NCBI RefSeq assembly: GCF_014904745.1
Contig: NZ_JACZCS010000022.1
Location: 1-36,551 of the forward strand
DNA: 36,551 nucleotides
Direction of reading: 5' to 3'
DNA from: Oricola nitratireducens
Lineage (GTDB): Bacteria; Pseudomonadota; Alphaproteobacteria; Rhizobiales; Rhizobiaceae
The translations under genes were made by a program, and so were the position numbers. Shown here piece after piece: positions 1-8,316 of this stretch. Position 1 is the first letter of the stretch; every line of letters begins with the position of its first letter. The notes beneath the pieces were generated by a model. That model was given only the letters and a program-made list of their open reading frames with translations. It had not been told where the DNA came from and searched no databases.

Positions 1-1667
1 CCGTTTGCGGCGAGGATCCGGTAAGGCGGCAACGCCTCGCCGGCGACGCCGGAATTGCCTGTCTGCAGCGTGCCGGTGTTGCGCGAGAGATTGGCGATGC
101 GGCGCAGCATCTCGACGAAGGAACCCGAGATCGGCAGGTTCGACCAGGTCGCCTCGGCGGTGACGTGGAAAAGGACGATCGAGCCCTTGCCCCTCGCCGC
201 GCCGGTGACGAGCGGCGTGCCGTCGGCGAGATTGGCCCAGGTCCGCGAGGCGAGATCGAGGTCCGGTTCGGCGAGCACCTGGCGGTTGACGGTGACGTCC
301 TGCGGCGCGGCCAGTCCGCCGAAGGGCCCGTTGCCGGGGAAGGCGGCGACGGCCTGCGGCTCCGTCCATGACAGGGAGCCGCCAAGCGTGCGCTCGCCGA
401 GCCTGAGCTTGACCGGCAGCAGCGGATCGTCGCCGGCGGTCGACGCGAGGCGCGGACCGGCGAAGCGGACCAGCGTGCCGCCATTCTCGATCCATTGCGA
501 CAGGGCGCGCGAGGCCGCTTCCGGCAGTACGCCGATATCGGCCATGACGATCATCGCGGGGCCCTGTGCGACCAGGGCGGGGACATCGACGGCGAGATCG
601 CCGGTCCGGCCCTCGACGAGATCGGCGAAGGGCTGGAGGGCGCGCTGGATGTAATAGAGCGGCGACAGCAGCGGCTGGGCGAGATCGCCCGCCTGGCCGG
701 TCACGAGGCCGATGCGGCGGCGGCGCGTGTTCTCGTCGACGAGCCAGACGCTTCCCGCCTGCTGCTGGCCGGCGATGCGCAGGGTGGCGAAATCGTTCCT
801 GAGTTCGAACGGGACGTCGAAACGCGCCACCGTGTCGGACTTGCCCGCCTCGAAAAGCGCGTCCGTCTCGGCGAGCAGGCGGCCTTTCTCGTCATAGGCC
901 GACACGGACACCGGATCGGCGCCGGTCGCCAGACCGTCGGGCGCGACGACATGGACATCGAAGCTCGTCGGCGCGTTGTCGATGCCGCGGATCGCGCGCA
1001 GGGTGCCGATGCCGCTGTCGAACAGCAGCACTTCGCCGAGTTTCATGGCGTTGATCGCGTCGACCGCGCCGTCGTCGGCACCATTGCGCATGCCGTCGCT
1101 CATCCACGCGAGCGTCGCCGGGGCGGCGCCTTCAAGGGCCTTGGAGAGGCGTCCGATCGCGGCGACACGGTCGGGCTTGGCGGCAAGCGGCTGCGCCGCG
1201 GCCAGCGACGGCAGGACGTCATTGGCGTTGGCGAGCGCCACATTGGCGTTGTCGGGGGCGACGGTGTAGGCGACGGCGACCGGGCGGCCGGCATTCGCCG
1301 CATCGCGCACGAGTTGCGTCGCCTCGGCGATCCGCTTGTCCCAGTCCGCTCCCGTCGACCAGTCATTGTCGATCAGCAGGGCGACCGGCCCGTCGCCTGT
1401 CGCCACATCGGCGACCGGATTGAGGATCGGACGGGCGAGCGCCAGGATGACGAGCGCCGTCATCAACAGGCGGAGCAGCGTCAGCCACCAGGGGCTGCGG
1501 GCCGGCGTCTCCTCGTGCTTCATCACCCTGGCGAGCAGGCGCAGCGGCGGGAAGACCTCGGTTTGCGGTTTCGGCGGCGTCAGCCGCAGCAGCCACCAGA
1601 TGACCGGCAGCGCGAGGAGGCCGAACAGGATCGCCGGGGCGGCGAAGGTGACGGGCAGGCCCAGCAT
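1..1667 (-). CDS. DUF4159 / BatA-type membrane protein, C-terminus cut off by window edge
   Basis: The frame is open from an ATG at 1667 to the left edge, giving the first 555 residues; the stop lies outside. The N-terminus has the two-helix BatA-type anchor: a hydrophobic first helix running into LPVIWWLLRLTPP, then a second helix around LLRLLMTALVILALARP. After it comes a long VWA-like and glutamine-amidotransferase-like extracytoplasmic region. The sequence and neighbours match the large DUF4159 proteins of rhizobia, usually about 900 residues, so the DUF4159 domain itself should lie beyond the edge. The start overlaps the DUF58 stop as TGATG, which implies translational coupling in a moxR-DUF58-DUF4159 operon. 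The precise function is unknown; an envelope or stress role through the MoxR/VWA partners is inference. Confidence 0.85.
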   Translation of the reverse strand, partial: MLGLPVTFAAPAILFGLLALPVIWWLLRLTPPKPQTEVFPPLRLLARVMKHEETPARSPWWLTLLRLLMTALVILALARPILNPVADVATGDGPVALLIDNDWSTGADWDKRIAEATQLVRDAANAGRPVAVAYTVAPDNANVALANANDVLPSLAAAQPLAAKPDRVAAIGRLSKALEGAAPATLAWMSDGMRNGADDGAVDAINAMKLGEVLLFDSGIGTLRAIRGIDNAPTSFDVHVVAPDGLATGADPVSVSAYDEKGRLLAETDALFEAGKSDTVARFDVPFELRNDFATLRIAGQQQAGSVWLVDENTRRRRIGLVTGQAGDLAQPLLSPLYYIQRALQPFADLVEGRTGDLAVDVPALVAQGPAMIVMADIGVLPEAASRALSQWIENGGTLVRFAGPRLASTAGDDPLLPVKLRLGERTLGGSLSWTEPQAVAAFPGNGPFGGLAAPQDVTVNRQVLAEPDLDLASRTWANLADGTPLVTGAARGKGSIVLFHVTAEATWSNLPISGSFVEMLRRIANLSRNTGTLQTGNSGVAGEALPPYRILAAN

Positions 1668-2596
1668 CAGGCGGCTCCCCGCACGTTCGGCACGGTCGCG
1701 GGCTGGCCGGTCAGCCGGCTGTGCAAGGCGACGAGCGCCTCGGAGGCGAGCCGGTCGGTGCGGTTGACGGTATAGCTCCAGTCAAGCCGGCGGCAATGAT
1801 CGCGCAATGCCTCGCGGCGGGCGTGATAGATCGTCTTGTAGGCGTCGCCCCAGCTTTCGGCGCGTCCGGCGGTCAGCCGCACACCGGTCTCGGGGTCCTC
1901 GAATTCGGTTCGTCCGGCATAGGGGAAGACCTCCTCGGCCGGGTCGGCGACCTCGAGCAGATGCATGCGGGCGCCGTGTTTGGCGATGGAATCGAGAAAG
2001 GCGATCGTTTCCTCGGGAGGATCGAGGAAATCGCTGACCAGAACCACGTCGCTGTGGCGCTGGACCATGGCGAGCCGCGGCTTGTCGGGCAGTTTCAGGG
2101 CGTGCGAACTGGCCAGCGCCATGGCGAGGCGCTCGGCGCCGTTGCGCGCGGATACCGGCTTGAGCAGGCCCGGATAGCCGATGCGCTCGCCGCTGCGCGA
2201 CAGGAGCTCGGCAAGCGCCAGCGTCAGGACGAGCGCCCGCGATTCCTTGGAGACGGTCGCGGCGCGCGACTTGAACAGCATGGACGGGCTCGGATCGGCC
2301 CACAGCCAGACCGTGTGCGCCGCCTCCCACTCCATGTCGCGGACATAGGTGTGATCGTCGCGCGCCGACCGGCGCCAGTCGATCTTCGCCAGCGTCTCGC
2401 CGGCGACATAGGGGCGGAACTGCCAGAAGGTCTCGCCGATGCCGCGTTTCCTGCGGCCGTGCCAGCCGGCGATCACGGTCGACACGATCCGGCGGGCCTC
2501 GATCAGGAGATCGGGGACGAGGGCGGCGCGCTGCCTTGCGCGAACCAGCGCGTCGCTTCGGTTTTCCGGTTCGTGGCGCGTGCCGACTGCCGCCAT
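1667..2596 (-). CDS. DUF58 domain protein (VWA-like partner of MoxR)
   Basis: A protein of 309 residues. The DUF58 core is clear: GRRKRGIGETFWQFRPY (about 47-63), the D-W-R-R-S-A segment at about 73-78, and a VWA-like fold containing WADPSPSM (about 99-106), the MIDAS-like motif. DUF58 proteins are encoded beside MoxR AAA+ ATPases, which are thought to act as chaperones or metal-insertion factors for VWA proteins. The start is the ATG 4 bp after the moxR stop, and the stop overlaps the start of the DUF4159 gene, so the three genes read as one unit. No signal peptide or membrane helix is visible, so it is probably cytoplasmic or peripheral. Family assignment is firm; the client is unknown. Confidence 0.93.
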   Translation of the reverse strand: MAAVGTRHEPENRSDALVRARQRAALVPDLLIEARRIVSTVIAGWHGRRKRGIGETFWQFRPYVAGETLAKIDWRRSARDDHTYVRDMEWEAAHTVWLWADPSPSMLFKSRAATVSKESRALVLTLALAELLSRSGERIGYPGLLKPVSARNGAERLAMALASSHALKLPDKPRLAMVQRHSDVVLVSDFLDPPEETIAFLDSIAKHGARMHLLEVADPAEEVFPYAGRTEFEDPETGVRLTAGRAESWGDAYKTIYHARREALRDHCRRLDWSYTVNRTDRLASEALVALHSRLTGQPATVPNVRGAA

Positions 2597-2600
2597 TCGT

Positions 2601-3614
2601 TCAGGCCTGGTCCAGCGTCTTGACGATATCCGCGATCACTCCGCGCACGCTGACGCCTTCGGCGCGGGCGGCGAAGGTCAGCGCCATGCGGTGCTGCAGC
2701 ACCGGTTCGGCGAGGGCCTTGATGTCGTCGATCGACGGGGCGAAGCGCCCGTCATAGAGCGCGCGGGCGCGCGAACACAGCATCAGCGCCTGGCTGGCGC
2801 GCGGGCCCGGACCCCAGGCGACATGGGCGTCCGTCGATGCGTGGCCGGTGCCGGGGCGCGCCGAGCGCACGAGATCGAGGATGGCGTTGACGACGCTTTC
2901 GGGAACCGGCATGCGGCGCACGAGTTTCTGCAGCCTGATCAGTTTCTCGCCGGAAAAGACCGGACTGGCGGTCTGATCCTGCGTGCCGGTGGTTTCCAGC
3001 AGGATCTGGCGCTCGGCCTCGAGCGACGGATAATCGACGTCGATCTGCACCAGGAAGCGGTCGAGCTGGGCCTCGGGCAGGGGATAGGTGCCTTCCTGCT
3101 CGAGCGGGTTCTGCGTCGCCAGCACATGGAAGGGCTGCGGCAGGTCATGGCGCAGGCCGCCGAAGGTGACGTGATATTCCTGCATCGCCTGCAGCAGGGC
3201 AGACTGGGTGCGCGGCGAGGCGCGGTTGATTTCGTCGGCCATCAGCAATTGCGTGAAGATCGGCCCCTTCACGAAGCGGAAGGAGCGCTTGCCGTCCTCG
3301 GACTGTTCGAGGACCTCGGAGCCGAGAATGTCGGAGGGCATCAGGTCGGGCGTGAACTGGATGCGGCCGGCCGAGATGCCGAGCACGGTGCCGAGCGTGT
3401 CGACCAGCTTGGTCTTGGCGAGGCCGGGAACGCCGACCAGCAGGGCATGGCCGCCGGAGAGGATCGCGACGATGGCGTTTTCGACAACCTGCTCCTGGCC
3501 GAAAATCACCTTGCCGACCTCGGTGCGCATGGCCTTGATGCCGTCGAGCGCTTCCTCGGCCTCGGCGATCACCTCTTTTTCGCTCAGCGTCTCCGCAGGG
3601 CTGTGGATGCTCAT
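2601..3614 (-). CDS. MoxR-family AAA+ ATPase
   Basis: A protein of 337 residues with a complete MoxR core: Walker A GVPGLAKT (about 61-68), Walker B LLMADE (about 123-128), then NRASPRTQSALLQAMQE and the sensor-1 stretch ATQNP. The frame is open further upstream, with in-frame ATGs at 3626 and 3671. I prefer the ATG at 3614 because GGAGA sits 6 bases upstream of it and the resulting N-terminus (MSIHSPAET) fits the family length. MoxR ATPases work with the VWA or DUF58 proteins encoded downstream; here DUF58 follows after 4 bp. The regulatory target in this organism cannot be read from the sequence. Confidence 0.94.
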   Translation of the reverse strand: MSIHSPAETLSEKEVIAEAEEALDGIKAMRTEVGKVIFGQEQVVENAIVAILSGGHALLVGVPGLAKTKLVDTLGTVLGISAGRIQFTPDLMPSDILGSEVLEQSEDGKRSFRFVKGPIFTQLLMADEINRASPRTQSALLQAMQEYHVTFGGLRHDLPQPFHVLATQNPLEQEGTYPLPEAQLDRFLVQIDVDYPSLEAERQILLETTGTQDQTASPVFSGEKLIRLQKLVRRMPVPESVVNAILDLVRSARPGTGHASTDAHVAWGPGPRASQALMLCSRARALYDGRFAPSIDDIKALAEPVLQHRMALTFAARAEGVSVRGVIADIVKTLDQA

Positions 3615-3732
3615 GCGCGTCTCCATATCTGCACTGTCTTTAGAAGGTAATTCAGTGTGGGGTACTGACAAGCCGCTGGCGACTGACTAATTCGTGAGGG
3701 AGAGAGTTTATCCACGCCGATTTACCCAGACG

Positions 3733-4368
3733 ATGAACAAAATGACAAATTCAGGCGAGGACAAGGCGGAAAAGCCCGGCGCCACCGACATTTCGGGGCT
3801 GCAGGCGCTTTTATCGCGGGCCACGCAGGGCGCCAAGGGCCTGCCGCCGGTCGAGAAGTGGAATCCGCCCGATTGCGGCGCGATCGACATGGTGATTCGC
3901 GCCGACGGCACCTGGTTCTATCTCGGCACGCCGATCGGCCGGGCGCCCTTGGTGCGGCTTTTTTCCACCGTCCTGCGCAAGGACGATGACGGCAAGACCT
4001 ATCTCGTCACGCCGGTGGAGAAGATCGAGATCACGGTGGAGGACGCGCCGTTCGTCGCCGTGGAGATGCATGTCGACAATCGCGGTCCGGACCAGGTGCT
4101 GACGTTCCGCACCAATGTCGGCGACGTGGTCGAGGCGGGGCCGGAGCATCCGCTGCGTTTCGAACTCGAAGAGGACAGCGACGGATTGAAGCCCTATCTG
4201 CATGTGCGCGGGCGGCTGGAGGCGTTGGTCAGCCGGGCCGTGATGTACGACCTGGCGGAGCTTGGCGAGACTGTCGAGGCCGACGGGCAGGAGGTTTTCG
4301 CCATCCGCTCCGGCGGCGCCGTCTTCGCGGTCATGCCGGCCGACGAACTGGAAAGGGCGGCGCGTTGA
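3733..4368 (+). CDS. DUF1285 family protein
   Basis: About 211 residues from the ATG at 3733. The DUF1285 core is plain: GLPPVEKWNPPDCG, then I-D-M-x-I-x-x-D-G-T-W-F-Y, G-T-P-I-G-R and VRLFSTVLR. Such proteins are widespread in Proteobacteria and have no established biochemical function. The start is uncertain. An in-frame GTG exists at 3694 with no convincing ribosome site, while a GAGGGAGAGAG tract at 3696-3706 lies too far from the ATG at 3733; an ATG at 3742 is also possible. The stop overlaps the TTG start of the next gene (TTGA), and that gene overlaps cca in turn, so the three are probably co-translated. The link to a CoA pyrophosphatase and the CCA enzyme is recurrent in rhizobia but unexplained. 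Confidence 0.88.
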   Translation: MNKMTNSGEDKAEKPGATDISGLQALLSRATQGAKGLPPVEKWNPPDCGAIDMVIRADGTWFYLGTPIGRAPLVRLFSTVLRKDDDGKTYLVTPVEKIEITVEDAPFVAVEMHVDNRGPDQVLTFRTNVGDVVEAGPEHPLRFELEEDSDGLKPYLHVRGRLEALVSRAVMYDLAELGETVEADGQEVFAIRSGGAVFAVMPADELERAAR

Positions 4369-5009
4369 CGGTTTCGAAGACTTCCCTGATCGACAATCGC
4401 TATACCGTCGCCGATTTCCGGGCGCGGGCGGCGGAACGCGCCCGTCCGATCCAGCACGGCGATTTCGGCGACCATCATCTCAATCCGGATGCGAAAGAGC
4501 TGTTCCTGTCGGGAAAGATGCGCGACGCGGCGGTGCTGATCCCGGTCGTCGACCGCCCGGACATGCCGACCGTACTGCTGACGCAACGCACGATGAAGCT
4601 GCGCACCCATTCCGGCCAGATCGCGTTTCCCGGCGGACGGATCGATCCGGAAGACCACGACGCCGAGACCGCGGCGATGCGCGAATGCGAGGAAGAGACC
4701 GGCATAGGGCCCGAGCATGTCGAAATCGTCGGCCGCCTGCCCGAATACATGGCCGGTTCGGGCTTCCGGATCGCGCCGATCCTGTCTGTCCTCGAGCCGG
4801 GTTTCACGCTGAAGCCCAATCCGCACGAGGTCGATGCGGTCTTCGAGGTGCCGCTCGCCTTCCTGATGGACGAGGCGAACCATGCCCAGGGCAGCCGGAT
4901 TGTCGGCGGCCACATGCGCCACTATTTCGAGATGCCTTACGAAGACTGGCATATCTGGGGCGTGACGGCCGGCATCATCCGGGTGATGTATGAAAGGCTC
5001 TATACGTGA
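4365..5009 (+). CDS. nudL: CoA pyrophosphatase (Nudix hydrolase, NudL/YeaB type)
   Basis: A protein of 214 residues. Family members hydrolyse CoA and its derivatives to 4'-phosphopantetheine and 3',5'-ADP. The UPF0035 signature of this Nudix branch is present: LLTQRT (71-76), LRTHSGQIAFPGG (79-91), then RECEEETG (106-113), which carries the metal-binding Glu residues of the Nudix box. Translation starts at a TTG (4365) that overlaps the upstream stop as TTGA, with AAAGGGCGG upstream as the ribosome site. The stop overlaps the cca start as GTGA. The arrangement implies coupled translation with DUF1285 and cca. Substrate is by family only; other dinucleoside polyphosphates are possible. Confidence 0.9.
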   Translation: MTVSKTSLIDNRYTVADFRARAAERARPIQHGDFGDHHLNPDAKELFLSGKMRDAAVLIPVVDRPDMPTVLLTQRTMKLRTHSGQIAFPGGRIDPEDHDAETAAMRECEEETGIGPEHVEIVGRLPEYMAGSGFRIAPILSVLEPGFTLKPNPHEVDAVFEVPLAFLMDEANHAQGSRIVGGHMRHYFEMPYEDWHIWGVTAGIIRVMYERLYT

Positions 5010-6262
5010 GCGGTGACAGGATCGACGCCGGCTGGCTGAAGAACGAGGCGCTGCAGAAAATCCTTGCCGTCCTGGCGGAAGGCGGCGAGGAGGCGCGCGT
5101 CGTCGGTGGCGCGGTGCGCAACCATCTCTTCGGCGAGGGCATCGGCGATATCGACATCGCCACGACCTGCGAACCGCATGAAACGGTCCGGCGCGCCGAG
5201 GCGGCCGGGTACAAGACCGTGCCGTCGGGCATCGAGCACGGCACGGTGATCATCGTCGCCGAGCATCACGGCTACGAGACGACGACGCTGCGCCAGGACA
5301 TCGAGACCGACGGACGGCGCGCGAAGGTGCGGTTCGGGCGCGACTGGGAGGCCGACGCGAAGCGGCGCGATTTCACGGTCAACGCGCTCTATTGCAAGGC
5401 GGACGGCGAGATCGTCGACCTGGTCGGCGGACTGGCGGACGTCAAAACCCGCATGATCCGGTTCATCGGCGAACCGGAGGAGCGCATCCGCGAGGACTAT
5501 CTGCGGATCCTGCGGTTCTTCCGCTTCTTCGCATGGTATGGCGACGGGCGACCGGATTCGAAGGGCCTGCTCGCCTGCGCCCGGCTGAAGGAAGGTCTCG
5601 GCGGGCTGTCGGCGGAGCGGATCTGGACCGAGATGCGCAAGCTTCTCGAAGCGCCCGATCCGTCGCGGGCGCTTCTGTGGATGCGCCAGGCCGGTATCCT
5701 GAGCCTTGTGCTGCCGGAATCCGAAAAATGGGGCATCGACGCGATCCCGGCGCTGATCGCCACCGAAAAAGCCTTCAAATGGCAGCCGGACGCCTTGCTG
5801 CGGCTCGCGGCGATCATTCCGCATCGCGCCGAGGCCGCGCTCGGCGTGGCAACCCGCTGGAAACTGTCGAATGCGGATCGCGACCGCCTCGTCGACTGGG
5901 CCGATGCGCCCGATATCCAGCCGGACTTGTCGGAAGCGGCGTTCGCCAAGCTGCTCTATCGCGCGAAGGCGCGCGCCGTGCAGGACCGCATCCGGCTATC
6001 GCTGGCGACGGCGCGCGCGAAGGCGGACGGCAATCCCGCATGGCTGGAGGCCGTCGCCGGCTATGCGCGGCTGGCGCGGTTTTCCGAAAGCTGGAAGAAG
6101 CCCAAATTCCCGATCGCCGGCGCCGATCTCGCCGCCGCCGGTTTCCAGTCCGGGCCCGCCATGGGGCAGGCCTTGCGGGAACTCAAGGAGCGCTGGATCG
6201 AAAGCGGTTTCACGCTTGACCGCGATACGCTCCTCGATCAGCTGAAAAGCCCGTCAGGATGA
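5006..6262 (+). CDS. cca: CCA tRNA nucleotidyltransferase / poly(A) polymerase family
   Basis: A protein of 418 residues, normal for the alphaproteobacterial class II enzyme that adds or repairs the 3' CCA end of tRNAs. The nucleotidyltransferase motif VVGGAVRNHLFG...GDIDIAT (32-53) supplies the two catalytic Asp residues D48 and D50. RRDFTVNALY and RIREDYLRILRFFRF follow, both characteristic of the class II head and neck domains. The start is a GTG overlapping the previous stop (GTGA), with GAAAGG upstream. The end overlaps the converging DUF1059 gene by 9 bp. The absence of an HD-domain tail suggests a CCA enzyme rather than a multifunctional one; discrimination from poly(A) polymerase I is by neighbourhood and alphaproteobacterial precedent. 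Confidence 0.95.
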   Translation: MSGDRIDAGWLKNEALQKILAVLAEGGEEARVVGGAVRNHLFGEGIGDIDIATTCEPHETVRRAEAAGYKTVPSGIEHGTVIIVAEHHGYETTTLRQDIETDGRRAKVRFGRDWEADAKRRDFTVNALYCKADGEIVDLVGGLADVKTRMIRFIGEPEERIREDYLRILRFFRFFAWYGDGRPDSKGLLACARLKEGLGGLSAERIWTEMRKLLEAPDPSRALLWMRQAGILSLVLPESEKWGIDAIPALIATEKAFKWQPDALLRLAAIIPHRAEAALGVATRWKLSNADRDRLVDWADAPDIQPDLSEAAFAKLLYRAKARAVQDRIRLSLATARAKADGNPAWLEAVAGYARLARFSESWKKPKFPIAGADLAAAGFQSGPAMGQALRELKERWIESGFTLDRDTLLDQLKSPSG

Positions 6263-6436
6263 GGCGTTGTCGGCTTCGCGGATATGGGTCTTGATCTGCT
6301 CGACCATGTTCGGCCGGATCGTCGTTTCCTCATGCGCCTTGCGCATGTGTTCGGACGCGCGGCGAACGACCTCGGCCTCTTCCTCCGCGTGAGTCTGCCA
6401 GGAACAGCCGGGAACAAAGCATTCGTAGTGTTTCAC
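6254..6436 (-). CDS. small DUF1059 family protein
   Basis: About 60 residues starting KHYECFVPGCSW and containing EEEVVRRASEH-like and MRKAHE stretches, the pattern of DUF1059 proteins (a Cys near the start, V-P-G-C, and a His-rich middle). I chose the GTG at 6436 because a strong GGAGG lies 8 bases upstream; an in-frame ATG at 6451 would place that GGAGG inside the coding region and has no ribosome site of its own. The function is unknown. A perfect TTGAT-N4-ATCAA box is centred 79 bp upstream, suggesting induction under low oxygen by an FNR or FixK regulator. The 3' end overlaps cca by 9 bp. Confidence 0.82.
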   Translation of the reverse strand: MKHYECFVPGCSWQTHAEEEAEVVRRASEHMRKAHEETTIRPNMVEQIKTHIREADNASS

Positions 6437-6508
6437 GGTGGTATCCTCCATTACCTGTGGTCAGTGACGTAGCCCATAAAGTTGACGCCAATGTGCCGGC
6501 CGGGCGCA

Positions 6509-6522
6509 TTGATGCATATCAA
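6509..6522 (-). promoter_or_regulatory. FNR/FixK-type box (anaerobox) upstream of the DUF1059 gene
   Basis: TTGATGCATATCAA is a perfect palindrome that matches the TTGAT-N4-ATCAA consensus of FNR, FnrN and FixK proteins. It lies 10 bp past the hemF stop and 73-86 bp upstream of the DUF1059 GTG. If it acts at about -41.5, transcription would start near 6474 and leave a leader of about 38 bases. No strong -35 is visible, as expected for an activator-dependent promoter. The regulator is not encoded in this window: the Crp/Fnr protein at 18582 lacks the N-terminal Cys cluster of FNR. Confidence 0.75.
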
Positions 6523-6531
6523 CGCAAGCAT

Positions 6532-7446
6532 TCAGGGCCACTTCACCGCAGGCGGCATGGAGGAGAGGATCGAGTTGACGTTGCCACCGGTCTTGAGGCC
6601 GAAAATCGTGCCGCGGTCGTAGAGCAGGTTGAACTCGACATAGCGGCCGCGGCGCACAAGCTGCTCCTCGCGGTCCTGGTCGGTCCAGTTGGTGTTGAAA
6701 TTCTTGCGCACCAGATGCGGATAGACGATCGCGAAGGTGCGGCCGACGTCCTGGGTGAAAGCGAAGTCGGCGTCCCAGCCGCCGGCATCCTCTTCGGAAT
6801 GCTGCCAGTCGTAGAAGATGCCGCCGATGCCGCGCGGCTCGTCGCGGTGCGGCAGGAAGAAATAGTCGTCGCACCACTGCCTGAACTTCGGATAGTCGGC
6901 GACGGGGTGCTTCGTACAGGCCAGTTCGAAGGATTTGTGGAAGGCGATCGTGTCCGGATCGTCCTGGGTGCGGCGCCGGTCGAGGACGGGGGTCAGGTCG
7001 GCCCCGCCGCCGAACCACCAGCTCGTCGTCACCACCATGCGGGTGTTCATGTGGACGGCGGGGACGTTCGGATTTTGCGGATGGGCGATCAGCGAGATGC
7101 CCGACGCCCAGAAACGCGGATCTTCTTCCGCGCCGGGGATCTGCTTGCGGAATTCCGGCGAGAATTCGCCGTATACCGTAGAGGTGTGGACACCGACCTT
7201 CTCGAACACGCGGCCGTAGAGCATCGACATGACGCCGCCACCGCCCTTGCCCTCGTCGCGCTGCCATTCGGTGCGTTCGAACCGGCCCGGAGCGTAGTCC
7301 GAGAACGGACCGGCGAGATCGTCCTCAAGCTTCTCGAAAGCGGCGCAGATGTGATCGCGCAGTTCCTCGAACCATGCGCGCGCGGTTGCTTTCCTGGTTT
7401 CGATGTCCGGCGGCAATCCAACGGGCAAGTTCGGGCGTTGCTGCAT
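6532..7446 (-). CDS. hemF: oxygen-dependent coproporphyrinogen III oxidase
   Basis: A protein of 304 residues catalysing the oxidative decarboxylation of coproporphyrinogen III to protoporphyrinogen IX, using O2, in heme synthesis. The HemF signature is complete: [51 protein letters not shown], then [21 protein letters not shown], and the C-terminal [16 protein letters not shown] and NSILSSMPP. The start is an ATG with CGGAG about 11 bases upstream. A weak promoter candidate (TTGGCA-17-TAACCG on minus, 7485-7513) lies in the gap shared with the divergent basic protein gene. It is not preceded by an FNR-type box. Confidence 0.97.
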   Translation of the reverse strand: MQQRPNLPVGLPPDIETRKATARAWFEELRDHICAAFEKLEDDLAGPFSDYAPGRFERTEWQRDEGKGGGGVMSMLYGRVFEKVGVHTSTVYGEFSPEFRKQIPGAEEDPRFWASGISLIAHPQNPNVPAVHMNTRMVVTTSWWFGGGADLTPVLDRRRTQDDPDTIAFHKSFELACTKHPVADYPKFRQWCDDYFFLPHRDEPRGIGGIFYDWQHSEEDAGGWDADFAFTQDVGRTFAIVYPHLVRKNFNTNWTDQDREEQLVRRGRYVEFNLLYDRGTIFGLKTGGNVNSILSSMPPAVKWP

Positions 7447-7484
7447 GACAGGTGTTCACTCCGGCGCAATCACGGCATTCCTAG

Positions 7485-7513
7485 CGGTTAACGGTTCGTG
7501 AACGCGATGCCAA
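7485..7513 (-). promoter_or_regulatory. candidate sigma70-type promoter for hemF
   Basis: On the minus strand TTGGCA and TAACCG are spaced by 17 bp, with transcription predicted near 7478, about 32 bases before the hemF ATG. The -10 is a weak match, so this is tentative. Confidence 0.35.
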
Positions 7514-7541
7514 GCCCGACGAAACGTCATTCATGTTGGAA

Positions 7542-7569
7542 TTGACAGGATGACGGCAGAAATTAAACT
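7542..7569 (+). promoter_or_regulatory. sigma70-type promoter for the small basic protein gene
   Basis: A consensus TTGACA (7542-7547) is followed after 16 bp by TAAACT (7564-7569). The expected start point near 7576 gives a leader of about 20 bases that includes GGGGGA ahead of the ATG at 7596. It is one of the strongest promoter matches in the window and is divergent from hemF. Confidence 0.6.
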
Positions 7570-7595
7570 CTCAAGCATTGCGGGGGAAAAGAATC

Positions 7596-7847
7596 ATGCT
7601 TCCACCCAAACCGCCACGGACGGCGATCCGCCGTCAGCTGGAAAAAAGTCGCGAAATCGCAACAGGGCGAAGAGACAGCTTCGTGCGCGAGACCTACCGA
7701 CTCGGCCGTCGCGCCGCCCGCAGAAAAGCCCGCGAATGGTTTGACCAGTACCCGAAGGCGGCTTACTGGACACAGGTCGAAAGCTGGCGGGTGCTCGACG
7801 GCGACGTCATCGAATTCACCATGCGGCGCCTGCCCACCGCCGATTGA
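7596..7847 (+). CDS. small basic hypothetical protein
   Basis: A protein of 83 residues, rich in Arg and Lys in its first half (for example RLGRRAARRKAREWF), then an amphipathic and aromatic section (YWTQVESWRVLDGDVIEFTM). I recognise no named domain; it reads like one of the small conserved proteins of rhizobia. The ATG at 7596 is chosen because GGGGGAAAAG precedes it; an in-frame TTG at 7578 is an alternative. A good promoter lies just upstream, and the GNAT gene begins 13 bp after the stop, so the two probably share a transcript. A role in binding nucleic acid would fit the charge, but nothing shows it. Confidence 0.7.
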   Translation: MLPPKPPRTAIRRQLEKSREIATGRRDSFVRETYRLGRRAARRKAREWFDQYPKAAYWTQVESWRVLDGDVIEFTMRRLPTAD

Positions 7848-7860
7848 GAAGACCCAACCG

Positions 7861-8316
7861 ATGGACAGTTCCCAGCCGGTTTGCCGGCGCGCCGCCACTC
7901 GCGGCGATATCGCCGCCTGCCTCGATATTCGCGACGTCGTTTTCATTCGCGAGCAGGGCGTCGACCCGGCGCTGGAACGCGATGGCCTGGACGACGAAAG
8001 CATCCATTACCTTGCCGAAATCGACGGATGGCCGGTGGGCGCCGCGCGGGTGCGTGTCCTCGACGACCGTTTCAAGGTGCAGCGCGTCGCCGTGCTGCGC
8101 GAGGCGAGGGGCAAGGGGGTCGGCGAGGCGCTGATGCGTTTCCTGATGGCGGATCTGGCGGCCGGAAAGCAGGCGGCAGGCCGCCATTTCTTCCTGTCGA
8201 GCCAGTCCTATGCGGTGCCGTTCTACGAGAAGCTGGGCTTTTCGGTCTGTTCGGAGGAATACATGGAAGCGGGCATCGCGCATAACGACATGCGCGCGGA
8301 GATCGGCGGAAGCTAG
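7861..8316 (+). CDS. GNAT family N-acetyltransferase
   Basis: A protein of 151 residues with the GNAT acetyl-CoA fold. Motif A is seen as VQRVAVLREARGKGVGEALM, where R-G-K-G-V-G forms the pyrophosphate-binding loop; motif B is in FFLSSQSYAVPFYEKLGF, ending in the usual Y-E-K-L-G-F. It resembles the YjdJ/ElaA-like branch, but the acceptor cannot be named. The ATG is 13 bp after the basic protein gene; ribosome binding is weak (GAGAAG). The stop is TAG, and its last bases form the left CTAG of the 305-bp palindromic element that separates this gene from the converging MarR gene. Confidence 0.87.
   Translation: MDSSQPVCRRAATRGDIAACLDIRDVVFIREQGVDPALERDGLDDESIHYLAEIDGWPVGAARVRVLDDRFKVQRVAVLREARGKGVGEALMRFLMADLAAGKQAAGRHFFLSSQSYAVPFYEKLGFSVCSEEYMEAGIAHNDMRAEIGGS

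Noticed and set aside
495-1775. A 426-codon open frame on plus opposite the DUF4159 gene
   Set aside because: Composition is rich in Arg, Asp and Gly without motifs; the minus frame has the helices and context of the moxR cluster.
6509-6522. FNR-type box as a regulator of hemF
   Set aside because: It lies 10 bp downstream of the hemF stop, not upstream of its start; it fits the DUF1059 gene instead.
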